A DNA stretch of 64,000 nt from Panorpa germanica. Lineage: Eukaryota > Arthropoda > Insecta > Mecoptera > Panorpidae. The stretch spans positions 3,555,001 through 3,619,000 of the forward strand of contig OY783220.1 in NCBI GenBank assembly GCA_963678705.1, given 5' to 3'. The notes under the pieces are model-generated. The model was not told the DNA's origin. It worked only from the letters and a program-made list of their open reading frames with translations, and made no database searches. The position numbers and the translations under genes are program-made. Of the stretch, positions 42,929 to 52,296 are shown piece by piece (within the stretch, counting starts at the first letter, position 1; the number at the start of each line of letters is the position of its first letter).

Positions 42929-43130
42929 ACAAAATACAACTATTTTTATATTATTATTATTAATTGTTGTTTATTGTTCGCCTTTCGGCTTTACAATCTA
43001 CATTTCATATACTTCAACTTACAATTAAATTTAAATTATTCTAGACCTTTTTATTTCCAAAAGTACTTTCTGCTTCTTCTTCTCTTGACGCTCTTCCTTC
43101 ATTTTCCCTAGTCTTCCTTCTGGACTGGTC
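42929..43130 (-). mobile_element. (TAA)n-tailed retroelement fragment, copy 1
   Basis: On the minus strand, GTAGATTGTAAAGCCGAAAG precedes AATTAATAATAATAATA. A simple TAA tail after a conserved 3' end is typical of I-type LINEs. ACAAAATACAACTATTTT at 42929 is repeated at 43230. The part at 43070-43205 is pyrimidine-rich. No ORF remains. Confidence 0.5.
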
Positions 43131-43209
43131 TATTCCCTAGTCTATTTTTCTGGGCTGAAGTTTAACTGTTTCCTCGCTACTTCTTTCTTTCTCCTGCTTC
43201 CCTTCACTG

Positions 43210-43570
43210 CCGTATAAATCGACGCAGCGACAAAATACAACTATTTTACAACTACTGTTTAGTCCTTCATTTCACTGACTCTTTATTACTGTTGACTACT
43301 TATTATTATTATTATTATTTATTATTAATTGTGTGTGCCTTTCGGCTTTACAATCTACCGTATTCTATTTCTTAATACATTTCATTCCTATCTTAACAAT
43401 TCAACCTTAAAACTAAACTTTATTATTATTTACTTAAAACTAAACTTTATTTACTTTCCTCTGACTGTGACTCGGTACTCCTGGTCCTTATATAGTCCCT
43501 GGTGGCGTAGACAAAAATACCCCTACTCTTTCCAGAACCTTCGTGTTATGATGCCGTCCTAAATAAAGAA
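43210..43570 (-). mobile_element. (TAA)n-tailed retroelement fragment, copy 2
   Basis: The same GTAGATTGTAAAGCCGAAAG then AATTAATAATAAATAATA arrangement as 42929-43040, about 300 bases on, so the region is duplicated or holds two insertions. A second TAA-rich patch is at 43418-43450. It contains the perfect heat-shock-like site at 43530. Confidence 0.5.
43530..43542. promoter_or_regulatory. Perfect three-unit heat-shock element
   Basis: TTCCAGAACCTTC fits TTCnnGAAnnTTC exactly. Same core as 42801 and 42849. Function inferred. 43571-44143 holds no recognised feature. Confidence 0.4.
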
Positions 43571-44143
43571 ATCGAACGGAGTCGAAGAACAAATTAGGAG
43601 TATGACCAAAGATGCTACTACATATTACGTTCTGATTATCATATAATAAAATGGAGTACATTTTTCTATATATTATATGAAAAATTCCAAAGGTATTTTT
43701 CCGGAAAACTGGAACTTTTAACGCTTGATTTGAGTCCTTAGGTACTAATGGATTCATGATTAAAAGTATTATTAAAAGCTATTTTTAGGAACGTAATATA
43801 AACCGATCTGTGTATTCACATTTTGTATTTAGCGGTTTTGATTAAAAGTAAAGCACAACGACAAAATTCTGTATTTTCATATGACTTTGCGACAATACTA
43901 AAGAATAGGTTGTTTTATATCTGTATAGAATGTAACATTATTATGTATATTTGACTATAAAAGTGTGATAAATCGAGTTTCTATGGAACACCTGCTACAC
44001 TCGTTATCAAGTGTTGTAGTAGAAAACAGCGCTTCAGGTAAATAGTCCGTTTTTCTACGTTGTATTAAACTAATGAAAAACATATTGCTTTTATAGAATT
44101 TGTTATACTATACATTGTGTTAATACTATTATAAGAACTAATT

Positions 44144-44337
44144 GACGACACAGTGGCCGAAAGCGTTGTTCCTTCATTCCAGACAGCTGTGTTTTCGTAT
44201 TCCATCCCCGAACCAGTATTATATTTTCTGGGTCTGGTTGTTATCAACATTAGGCAACATTTATTAGGCAGCGGTGTATTTGAGGTCATGATGACACAAA
44301 TACTGCTAACACATTTAGGTTTGACTGTTATTAAATG
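44144..44337 (+). mobile_element. SINE copy, tandem pair member 1
   Basis: GACGACACAGTGGCCGAAAG, a mutated B box (ATTCCATCCCCGAACC), TATTTTCTGGGTCTGGTTGT, TATTAGGCAGCGGTGTA, and CACAAATACTGCTAACA. The 3' tail is missing, and a second head begins 19 bases later. Confidence 0.8.
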
Positions 44338-44355
44338 TCTAACATAATCAATTAT

Positions 44356-44478
44356 GACGACACAGTGGGCGAACGCAGTGATTTCACTGACTGCTGTGTT
44401 TTCGGGTGCTATCCTCGGACCAAAGCTATATTTTCTGGGTTTGATTGTTATCAAGTTAAATTAATTATGTACATACAA
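44356..44478 (+). mobile_element. SINE copy, tandem pair member 2
   Basis: GACGACACAGTGGGCGAACG, GACTGCTGTGTTTTCGGG, CTATCCTCGGACC and TATTTTCTGGGTTTGATTGT. Truncated before a (TA)n run at 44497-44512, into which the LTR element inserted. Confidence 0.8.
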
Positions 44479-44512
44479 CACCACAAAAACGGCTTACATA
44501 TATATATATATA

Positions 44513-45135
44513 TGTGGAAACGATAGTACAATGCCACCTCTGATGTGGTAAACGAGAACTATCCAACTTCTTATGTGGAAAACAATAACCAATCCGCTAA
44601 TCTGATGTGGAATCAAGGTACTCTTATTTAATTTAGGGCAAATGTCAATTCAATTAATATTCAACTATGTAATATCTTAGTTGGTTTGTCAGGATGATAA
44701 AGAATCACATAATTGGTTTAATACATTTATTGAATAAAATAATAACGATGATAATAATAATGATAATAATAATGCTAATACAATAAGGTTACAATATAAA
44801 CGTTGATGTTTACTTTACAAATACAGAACAATGAATGCACAAACAACCTTAAATTCTAGCTAATATATACTCGGTCCTACATTAGTTTTTTCAGCTTGGC
44901 TTAAAAGGTTTGTTATTTTAATTCTAAGAATACGCCTGGTTAATTTCAATAACACATCCCCTCATGTATTCAATCAGTGGTTTAAAGTTCCACACATTAT
45001 AATTGCTTTTAACTTGTCACTTGGTTTCTACTTAAAATATATACCCTCATTAATCACACTATTTTACGACTTTTCTAGCTCGGGTGTTATAGTTACGCCT
45101 ACTTTGTACGCTTGATGTATTTTTACGATCCTACA
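44513..45135 (-). repeat. 3' LTR (623 bp)
   Basis: On plus it starts TGTGGAAACGATAGTACAAT and ends TTTTTACGATCCTACA. It has near-repeats of TGATGTGG (44537, 44599) and an ATAATAATGATAAT run near 44750. The ORF stop codon lies in its first bases: the terminal GTG TAG on minus overlaps the TGTAGG end. Confidence 0.93.
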
Positions 45136-47260
45136 CGGCCATATGACCTTGCTTTGGCCTCCAAAGACGATACGTTACTGCTGTCATCTGTTTGCTGTTC
45201 GGCACCTGACCCATAACATCTCCGGTTTCAGAATCACTGTCGTCTGAGAATACGTCCCATGGTTTCATGTGATCGGCCTTTGAAAGTGTATTAGAAGAAC
45301 CTTCCCCTTCACCGATACGTCTTACCCTATACCGTTCATTTGGGTCAACTCCTGTAATTTGATACGGTCCTAAATATTTATTATGCAATTTCAATCCAGT
45401 ACCAAACTGAGTTCTTTTTACAGCTACAATGTCCCCGACTTTGTATGTCCTAGCTGGTTTCCTATTTCTATTGAAATTCTTGCGATTCTCTTCCTGTGTT
45501 TTTAATATTTGTTTCTTGGCGTTAACACGTAACTCTTGCAAGTCATCCTCTCGCATTTCTCGATTAACTTCTTCTAACAGCTGATAGATATGCATCTCAT
45601 CTTCTGTTTTCATTGTCACACCTGTTAACAACTTGAAAGGTGTAGTATTTATGCTGCGCTGATAAGTTTTGTTTAATGCTTGCTCTTCGACCTTGCCGTC
45701 GTTCAACCAGGTTTCTACATGTTTCTCAACTTCTTCTTGTTCGCAGTAAGCCATACGTCGCGAATTTTGAAAAACAGGAACCTCATCGGTCATGTATATT
45801 TCTGCTGCTTCAGTAACCCTTGTTACTTTTGGTTCATAGGTTTCAACAAGTTCCTCAACTTTAGCCCTGGCACCTGGACTAATGTTATTACCCATGACGA
45901 TTTCGTCGTCGGCTACACCTAATTTTTTATACTGTTTACTTTCCACGTACTTTTTTCGCATGGTAATACCGTCTACGCTTATTATAGTTTCTACTTGATC
46001 TAGCAGAGGTTTACCGATTACAACACTATGTCTAGTTGTACTTGATGGAACTATTAAAAAGTTAGTACAGTACTGTTCATTGTCTACTTTTACTTGAGCA
46101 CTAAATTCACCCAAAACTTTGATTTGAAATCCTCCGATTCCAGTCAATACAGTATTGTTTTCACGCACAACCACACTGCTGTTTAATTTAAAGTAGTCGT
46201 CAGCTCTAATCAAATTCTGATCACTTCCGGTGTCAATCAGACATTTAAAACTGATACTGTCTATACTCATGTCTTTTGTCATATCGCATGTTTTATTTGT
46301 GTTCACTAACAAAGTATCACCCGTTTTATTCGCGGTACAATTTCTCGAAATATGTCCCTCTTTTTGACATTTGAAACACCTTATTTTACTTTCACTTTTA
46401 ATGTTTTTCTCACTTGGTTCGAATCTTTTAGTCCTACTGTCTTGGTTGCTTTTTCGGCACACGTTTGCCTTGTGTCCGGTTTTATTACAATTAAAACATT
46501 TTATCGCGTTTAAGTCTTTTGGTCTGTCTTTACGTACACTAAAATTATTCCTTTCTTGCACTTGTAATAGTGTCGAATCATACCGTTTTACTTTTAACAA
46601 CAAATCAGGCACTGTTTTAAAGTCACACATTGATAACACACTTATCAAGTCTTTGTTGTTTAGTCCGGCTATTATGTATTTTATCACGGCCTTTTCACTG
46701 ATATTATCACTCTTACTGGCGATCGCTTTCACCGAGTATACATAATCTTCTATTGCTTCGTTTTTTTCTCGTCGTCTCTTCATTAGTTCCATGTGTACGT
46801 CAGATTCATCGTACTCCACTGGAAAATTCCTGATTAACTCGTATTTGAACGTCGTCCAATCCTTTACTACGTTCAAACTAGCATCAAACCAGTTTCTCGC
46901 GGCACACTGCAACTTGTTGGCACCTTGATGAAGCTTCACTTTATCACTCCATCCATAAATGTCCGCTATTTCCTCCAATTTTCGCACCCAAGCTGTAGCC
47001 GTCAATACCGTGGTTGCTGGGTTAAACACAGGTATGCATTCCAGGTTCTGTGTCGGCATAAACCCATGATGATTCATTCTCTGTTCCTGTATTGTACTGT
47101 TCCTGATACTCATCTGCAATAGTTCCTTCCTAAGCCTCGTCAGCTCTGCTTGTACTCCCAACCAACTATCTTCATTAGATGTTGAGTTACCTGAGCGTCC
47201 AGCTAACAAACTATCTTCAACAGTAGTATCGTTCATGTTTACGTTATATGCCATTTTCAA
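45131..47260 (-). CDS. Gag-protease-integrase C-terminus fusion (709 aa)
   Basis: Structural polyprotein of the LTR element. Residues 1-235 are a gag-like helical region (retrotransposon gag features such as AARNWF at 120-125 and ESDVHMELMKRRREKNEAIE near 152). Two CCHC knuckles follow: CFNCNKTGHKANVC (255-268) and CFKCQKEGHISRNC (295-308). An aspartyl protease core is at 340-420 with LIDTGSD at 341-347 and a later VVIGKPLL. Residues 490-525 match the lead-in to reverse transcriptase. At about residue 527 the sequence jumps to integrase C-terminal material (TYQRSINTTPFKLLTG at 532-546, then VGDIVAVKR at 608-616 and the YLGPYQI GPY/F motif at 629-635). The whole RT, RNase H and integrase core is missing, yet the frame is kept. 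No internal stop. The ORF ends inside the 3' LTR. Confidence 0.88.
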   Translation of the reverse strand: MKMAYNVNMNDTTVEDSLLAGRSGNSTSNEDSWLGVQAELTRLRKELLQMSIRNSTIQEQRMNHHGFMPTQNLECIPVFNPATTVLTATAWVRKLEEIADIYGWSDKVKLHQGANKLQCAARNWFDASLNVVKDWTTFKYELIRNFPVEYDESDVHMELMKRRREKNEAIEDYVYSVKAIASKSDNISEKAVIKYIIAGLNNKDLISVLSMCDFKTVPDLLLKVKRYDSTLLQVQERNNFSVRKDRPKDLNAIKCFNCNKTGHKANVCRKSNQDSRTKRFEPSEKNIKSESKIRCFKCQKEGHISRNCTANKTGDTLLVNTNKTCDMTKDMSIDSISFKCLIDTGSDQNLIRADDYFKLNSSVVVRENNTVLTGIGGFQIKVLGEFSAQVKVDNEQYCTNFLIVPSSTTRHSVVIGKPLLDQVETIISVDGITMRKKYVESKQYKKLGVADDEIVMGNNISPGARAKVEELVETYEPKVTRVTEAAEIYMTDEVPVFQNSRRMAYCEQEEVEKHVETWLNDGKVEEQALNKTYQRSINTTPFKLLTGVTMKTEDEMHIYQLLEEVNREMREDDLQELRVNAKKQILKTQEENRKNFNRNRKPARTYKVGDIVAVKRTQFGTGLKLHNKYLGPYQITGVDPNERYRVRRIGEGEGSSNTLSKADHMKPWDVFSDDSDSETGDVMGQVPNSKQMTAVTYRLWRPKQGHMAV
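45670..45692 (-). other. In-frame deletion junction of the polyprotein
   Basis: The point, near residue 527, where pre-RT sequence (ETWLNDGKVEEQ) meets integrase sequence (ALNKTYQRS). An intact gypsy-type pol would hold roughly 2 to 2.5 kb more here (family knowledge). The exact breakpoint cannot be set without the parent copy. Confidence 0.7.
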
Positions 47261-47625
47261 TTTTCTCCTCGTAAAACAGTTTACACACTTTTCTGATAGA
47301 ATTCACTTGCTAGTCCTATTATAAAGTCCGTCTTATAAATTCTCGACTATTCCGCTAATGAACTATCACTTGAAAGCACTGTTTGTAGAAAACTATCTTG
47401 TATTATTCTTCTCTGTATTATTCACTTGTGTATAACTCGTAGATAACTAATCCGCACTTAGTTCAATTCGCTATGAGTTACTAATCCGCACTTCTTTGTA
47501 TTATTCACTTCGCGCACTTAGTTCAATTCGCTATGAGCTGCTAATCCGCACTTAGTTCAATTCGCTATGAGTTACTAATCCGCACTTAGTTCAATTCACT
47601 ATGAGTTACTAATCCGCACTTCTGA
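47261..47625 (-). promoter_or_regulatory. 5' leader of the LTR element
   Basis: Between the 5' LTR and the ATG, read on minus. It starts TCAGAAGTGCGGATTAGTAA, with no TGG-type primer-binding start, and contains the 34-base repeat array described next. The leader would carry packaging and dimer signals (family knowledge); none can be pinpointed. Confidence 0.6.
47441..47625 (-). repeat. 34-base direct repeats in LTR-element leader
   Basis: Five copies of CTAATCCGCACTT (plus strand) begin at 47447, 47481, 47541, 47575 and 47609, mostly 34 bases apart. Each unit also has AGTTCAATTCGCTATGAGTT or a variant. The 60-base step carries an extra partial copy (CGCGCACTTAGTTC). The position resembles the binding-site arrays in gypsy leaders, but the motif differs. 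Confidence 0.85.
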
Positions 47626-48248
47626 TGTGGAAACGATAGTACAATGCCACCTCTGATGTGGTAAACGAGAACTATCCAACTTCTTATGTGGAAAACAATA
47701 ACCAATCCGCTAATCTGATGTGGAATCAAGGTACTCTTATTTAATTTAGGGCAAATGTCAATTCAATTAATATTCAACTATGTAATATCTTAGTTGGTTT
47801 GTCAGGATGATAAAGAATCACATAATTGGTTTAATACATTTATTGAATAAAATAATAACGATGATAATAATAATGATAATAATAATGCTAATACAATAAG
47901 GTTACAATATAAACGTTGATGTTTACTTTACAAATACAGAACAATGAATGCACAAACAACCTTAAATTCTAGCTAATATATACTCGGTCCTACATTAGTT
48001 TTTTCAGCTTGGCTTAAAAGGTTTGTTATTTTAATTCTAAGAATACGCCTGGTTAATTTCAATAACACATCCCCTCATGTATTCAATCAGTGGTTTAAAG
48101 TTCCACACATTATAATTGCTTTTAACTTGTCACTTGGTTTCTACTTAAAATATATACCCTCATTAATCACACTATTTTACGACTTTTCTAGCTCGGGTGT
48201 TATAGTTACGCCTACTTTGTACGCTTGATGTATTTTTACGATCCTACA
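47626..48248 (-). repeat. 5' LTR (623 bp)
   Basis: Same length and, by eye, same sequence as 44513-45135. It should contain promoter, cap site and poly(A) signal. Read on minus, a GGTTTATTATTCAATAAA-like AT-rich stretch (47830-47850) is a possible polyadenylation region. Confidence 0.93.
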
Positions 48249-48917
48249 TATATATATATATATATAGGTTAGAGGTCCGTACCAGACCGAGAGGGTGGTC
48301 GATTTCCCACTAAAAACTTTCGTACGATTTATACGATTACGACTATATACAATTTATTTCGCGTAAAATTTAGAAAAGGTATTTTCGTATAAGATGACAG
48401 GCATTTGTGAGTAGATACAATTGATTTCGAGTGCGAGGTAAAAAGAGAGCCCCTAAATTAAGTAGAGTTCCGACCTTCTTTTAGTCTCGGTGCACACCTG
48501 ATCCGTACAAATTCTATGTGCATACGCAAATTTCCATTTGGATAATTTCTGGCCACCCGATACTTTAATGTAGTGAAGGTAAACACATTTAAAATACTCG
48601 TACAAGTAGCCAAAGAGTCTACACAAATTATAAAGTAAACACAGTAAACAAGTTATTCTAATTTAATGTCAGTTTAATGCGTTGAACATTAATCAATAAT
48701 TCAAACACTTTATACTTTGGCTGTTGCAATAAATAATCACCCTCGTTGACATCAGATTCAACTCGTAAAACACGTCCAGACGGACTGACGGACAGACAGA
48801 CATGCAAAAACACGTTCAACTTGGGTAAATACACAAACCGTGTGATTACAGCAGTCCTCATTGGTTTTAAATAGAACAGCGAGACTAAACCTTTTGTCCT
48901 AGAAGAATAATTGGAAA
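48249..48917. other. Intergenic, nothing recognised
   Basis: Starts with the remainder of the (TA)n target (to 48266). No exon or repeat identified. Confidence 0.4.
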
Positions 48918-48970
48918 TATATGTAAAGAAATTATATTTCTTGAGCTGGTAACACTAACCAGAGAAATTA
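48918..48970 (-). repeat. MITE family M terminus fragment
   Basis: TGTAAAGAAATTATATTTCT then GGTAACACTAACCAGAGAAA TTACAAT is the reverse complement of the right end and flank of the element at 12921-13589 (13566-13622). The similarity runs past the proposed TIR edge. Confidence 0.5.
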
Positions 48971-49754
48971 CAATTGCATTCTGATTGCAATAGATAAATC
49001 CTTGTAGGGACAGTAGATTATGAAATTATAACTTATATGGTAAGTAAAACCAGTATTTTTAGATATTTCTAATTTCAGTTTCTAAGGTTATCGCAACTAA
49101 ATTATTTACGCATATACTATGTTTACAAACCCTGACCTTCAACATCAGATGGGTGATTTTATTAGCGCATAAAGTGACTTCTGCTTCCACAGACTATTTT
49201 GCTATATTTACATTAACGAATATCTGGGGTTTAACGTTTGGCTAATAATGTGATAGGCTATAACCATTTTAACAATAGTTAAAGGCCAATTTGTTTTACT
49301 TTAATTAAAGATATTAGGTTATACATTATATACAAACTCTACATACATTTATTTTAAAGATAATAAAGCCAATTTGACATCTTAAAGGTAAGCGTTCACT
49401 AACCTTATGGAACTCATTTGATTTTGGTTTTTATATTTATTTCAGTGCACTTGCTTATAGTTATTATCACTAAATGCAAACATAGTCGATGGATATTTTG
49501 CAAGAAACGAAGAAGGAGGACGAGAGGGAAAGTATATTCAGCGAGAACAAGTGTATCCGTATGTTTAGTCGTATAAATGTGTTGCTGTCAACATCGCACT
49601 CTTTTAAAGGTGTAAAGATGATGAAAATAAACTGAAAATAATAGCTGATCTTAAAAGCTGGCTCAGAATACTTGGCGCGACTACCACTTTCCATTTCTTT
49701 CATGTTTATACGATAAGTTCAATGCGTTTCAAAGTAAGTACAGCCTAAGGCCTG

Positions 49755-50130
49755 TCGTACACTGCAAGAGTATTTAAGCGAATTTTGACCGGACGTAACC
49801 GCGCTACTACGTTTTACCTATCAAAACCCTGTAAATGTAATGAACCTCGCACACTGCAAGCGACAAAACCGTCCAAATACGGGCGAACACATGAAATGAA
49901 CCAAACAAATACACTGGAAAGGGTATGAAAGAGAATGCAATAGTCTCTTTAATAACAGTGGTGTATCGATAAAAATTAAAGTGAAACTTTTCTCTTATGA
50001 TAAATTATGTTAATGTAAAACAACTCCAATACACCCTACAGGACACAAGTTTGACTTGGCGTACTGTCGTATCGGTACGTGGTGTATATGTATTGCGTCA
50101 CAACACATGCAAAGAACACAGGAGTCACCT
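49755..50130 (-). repeat. Dispersed repeat E, copy 2
   Basis: 49918-50130 is the reverse complement of 36115-36329 (AGAGAATGCAATAGTCTCTT, GTGGTGTATCGATAAAAATT, CAACTCCAATACACCCTACA, GACTTGGCGTACTGTCGTAT). Just before it, 49757-49880 holds two near-repeats of a terminus-like sequence (CCTGTCGTACACTGCAAG and CCTCGCACACTGCAAGCG), perhaps a transposon end. Between 48971 and 49754 nothing is recognised. Confidence 0.65.
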
Positions 50131-50757
50131 GTTCACCTGACGCGAGTTACATGCGTTTAATATTTCAAAATGTAGTGAAATAGTAAAAATCGGTAAAATT
50201 GTTTACTTAACGGAAAACTTTTGTTATCTTAAATAAACCTTAAATACACGTAACTGTGTTTAACCAAAAATAATAATCGAAATACTAATTATCTTAAAAT
50301 TACATCAAAAGAGTAATGAAATATATAAATACCTCAAAACCCATTTCTGAATAATTCACTAAGGCAAATGACTTTCCTAATCAAATAGCTGCTTACAGAT
50401 TGGTAGTAGTCAAAACTTGAACACATAAAACTTCTACCAATCACAATTCTACTTCAGAATGTCTAAGCAACTCTTGCAAACAGAATTAGTTTTACCATTA
50501 TGAGATCACATCATTCTCATGCATAAAACATTTTCTAACATCTAACATCTAACATGAGAGTTTGACATATTTACATATGACATTTGTGGTTCTGACATGT
50601 TAGATCAATTCTTGTAAAGTGGAATAATATATTAATAACATAAGTTTTTCCTACTCCCACGGAATTTAATAACGTTTAGAGGTTCTATACTTGTATGTAG
50701 ATAAAGTGTTGTTGATTTTGAAAGCGGGGTAAGTTCAATTTTTAACAAAAATAAGTG

Positions 50758-50825
50758 TTAAAGAAAAAGCAGAATATTATTAGGAGCTACGTGCCTAAGA
50801 AGCCCGAGAAATCATAAATAAATAA
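50758..50825 (+). mobile_element. LINE family B 3' tip
   Basis: AGAAAAAGCAGAATATTATT AGGAG, then CTACGTGCCTAAGAAGCCCG AGAAATCA. Only the last 65 bases of the family remain, directly before a purine-rich tract. Confidence 0.75.
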
Positions 50826-50829
50826 AATT

Positions 50830-51185
50830 CAAAAAAACATGAAGTAGATATGATTTAGTTGCAGAATGGGAAATAAAAAAAAAGGCAGTAGATATTGGGA
50901 AAAAGGGAGGAAAATAATGTGCAACAGAAGATTAGAGGCGTTGAACCATATAAAGAAAATGTGCGAGTGTAAAATAAAAAGTGAAAAGAAGATAGAGGAA
51001 TAATGAGAGGAGGAAACAAAATAAAGAGGTGGATTTTGGAAGAGAGTAGTAGAAGGAGAACAGTAAAGAAATTAAGGTTGTCAGTGAAAAGATCTAGAAA
51101 GAAGGAAAGAAGGAGGTGGATGACAGAGGTACAGAAAAGAAAAACGGAAAAGAAGGAAAAGATAGAAAATCATGCAGTTGCAATA
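50830..51185 (+). repeat. Purine-rich tract after LINE B tip
   Basis: Long A/G-biased stretch (for example GTAGAAGGAGAACAGTAAAG, GAAAGAAGGAAAGAAGGAGG). The 64-codon Lys/Arg-rich open frame at 51003-51197 comes from this bias and is not called as a gene. Confidence 0.55.
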
Positions 51186-52296
51186 TTGAAAACTTGACAG
51201 TACACCCGTCGACAAGAACAAGAGCGACACGAGAGAAAAAAATATTTTTAAAATTTATAATTGATTAAAGTTTAGTTTATGTTAGTTTTACTAGTTAGTT
51301 AGGTAATAAGGAACTTTGCTTAATCCGTCATAATGCTGCATGTGACGTCATTTCTGTGTCAGTGTTCTGACTTTAAAGGGCACTTCTTTAGCGGTCGAGA
51401 AAAGCAGCATGTAACGAGGACTGCTGTGATTACTTGTAGTTCGCGGTCTATTAAAAGACTAGATAAAATTTTGAATAATGGACTTACACCACTTCCAAAA
51501 TGAACAGCTCAAGTATAACATATTTACTTCTTCCAAGGCTAGGTGGGTTTAATATAATTATTCAGATAGCTTCTGTTCAAAACTTTATTTTGTTTACCAA
51601 ATCAAACCCTTACGCATTTACCCGTTACATGTGGAACAAGGGGGTGGTTAGGAGAGGCAATAGCAGGCGTGCGATATTGTTGTTCGCTTAGAAACGCATG
51701 TTACTTATTCATTTATTTATAAGTTTTAGACAAACTTTAGATTAACTCTCAGACTGAAAATTAAACAACTTTAACTTGTATGATTTAATCTAAACTTTTA
51801 GAAACTAAAATTATTTGGTGTAAAGTTATGTTTTCCTATTTTGCAAACGCAGTGAATATGAATGACATTTATGTGTGCCATAGAATCTCTGGCGCGTTAA
51901 CTGTTAATTATTATTATTATTTAATTTAATGTTTTTGCCATTAGGAACTACATTCTTCCGTCTTAAATCATTACATTACATATCATTGTGAATAATTACA
52001 TTTCATTTGTGTTTTGTAACTCTTAAATATGATGCTCACCTACTGATTTAGTTTTCTGTGATCATTTCTTGTATATGTTTTAGTTTTAATATTAGTTTTA
52101 TAAGTATGCATATTTTTTAACTTTATAAAACTTAAAACATTATAGTACAGTGTTCTTTTTTTATCAATTAGCACATTAATAATCCTCTGCAAAATAAGCT
52201 CCAGTTTTGACGATAACTAAAGCACTGACTTACTATTTTTTCTATAATGTATATAGAAATGAATAAGATAAAATTCATTATCGTATTATAGATTTA
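51186..52296. other. Intergenic, nothing recognised
   Basis: AT-rich; no splice pair, exon or named repeat. Confidence 0.4.

Larger units (their letters stand above)
44513..48248 (-). mobile_element. Non-autonomous Ty3/gypsy-like LTR retrotransposon
   Basis: A 3736-bp element with two 623-bp LTRs at a constant offset of 3113 bases and no mismatch that I can see. LTR ends are TG..CA. It lies in a TA run, so the 4-bp duplication TATA is consistent but not unique. The single ORF has gag and protease fused to the integrase tail; RT, RNase H and integrase core are missing. It therefore needs enzymes from a complete relative elsewhere, yet the LTRs say it moved recently. No tRNA-like TGG primer site directly follows the 5' LTR, and no purine tract directly precedes the 3' LTR. 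Confidence 0.9.

Noticed and set aside
43488..44454. Minus-strand frames of 89 and 129 codons
   Set aside because: The second runs antisense through two SINE copies; the first covers a repeat-rich region with no motif.
45680..46745. Plus-strand frames of 80 and 124 codons inside the LTR element
   Set aside because: Antisense to the gag-protease frame; no recognisable features.
47441..47625. CRISPR-like array
   Set aside because: The 34-base repeats are nearly contiguous with no unique spacers, and lie in the leader of an LTR element in a eukaryotic genome.
51003..51197. 64-codon Lys/Arg-rich open frame
   Set aside because: It lies wholly in a purine-rich tract, where stops are rare and AAR/GAR/AGR codons dominate. 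No domain or conserved pattern.
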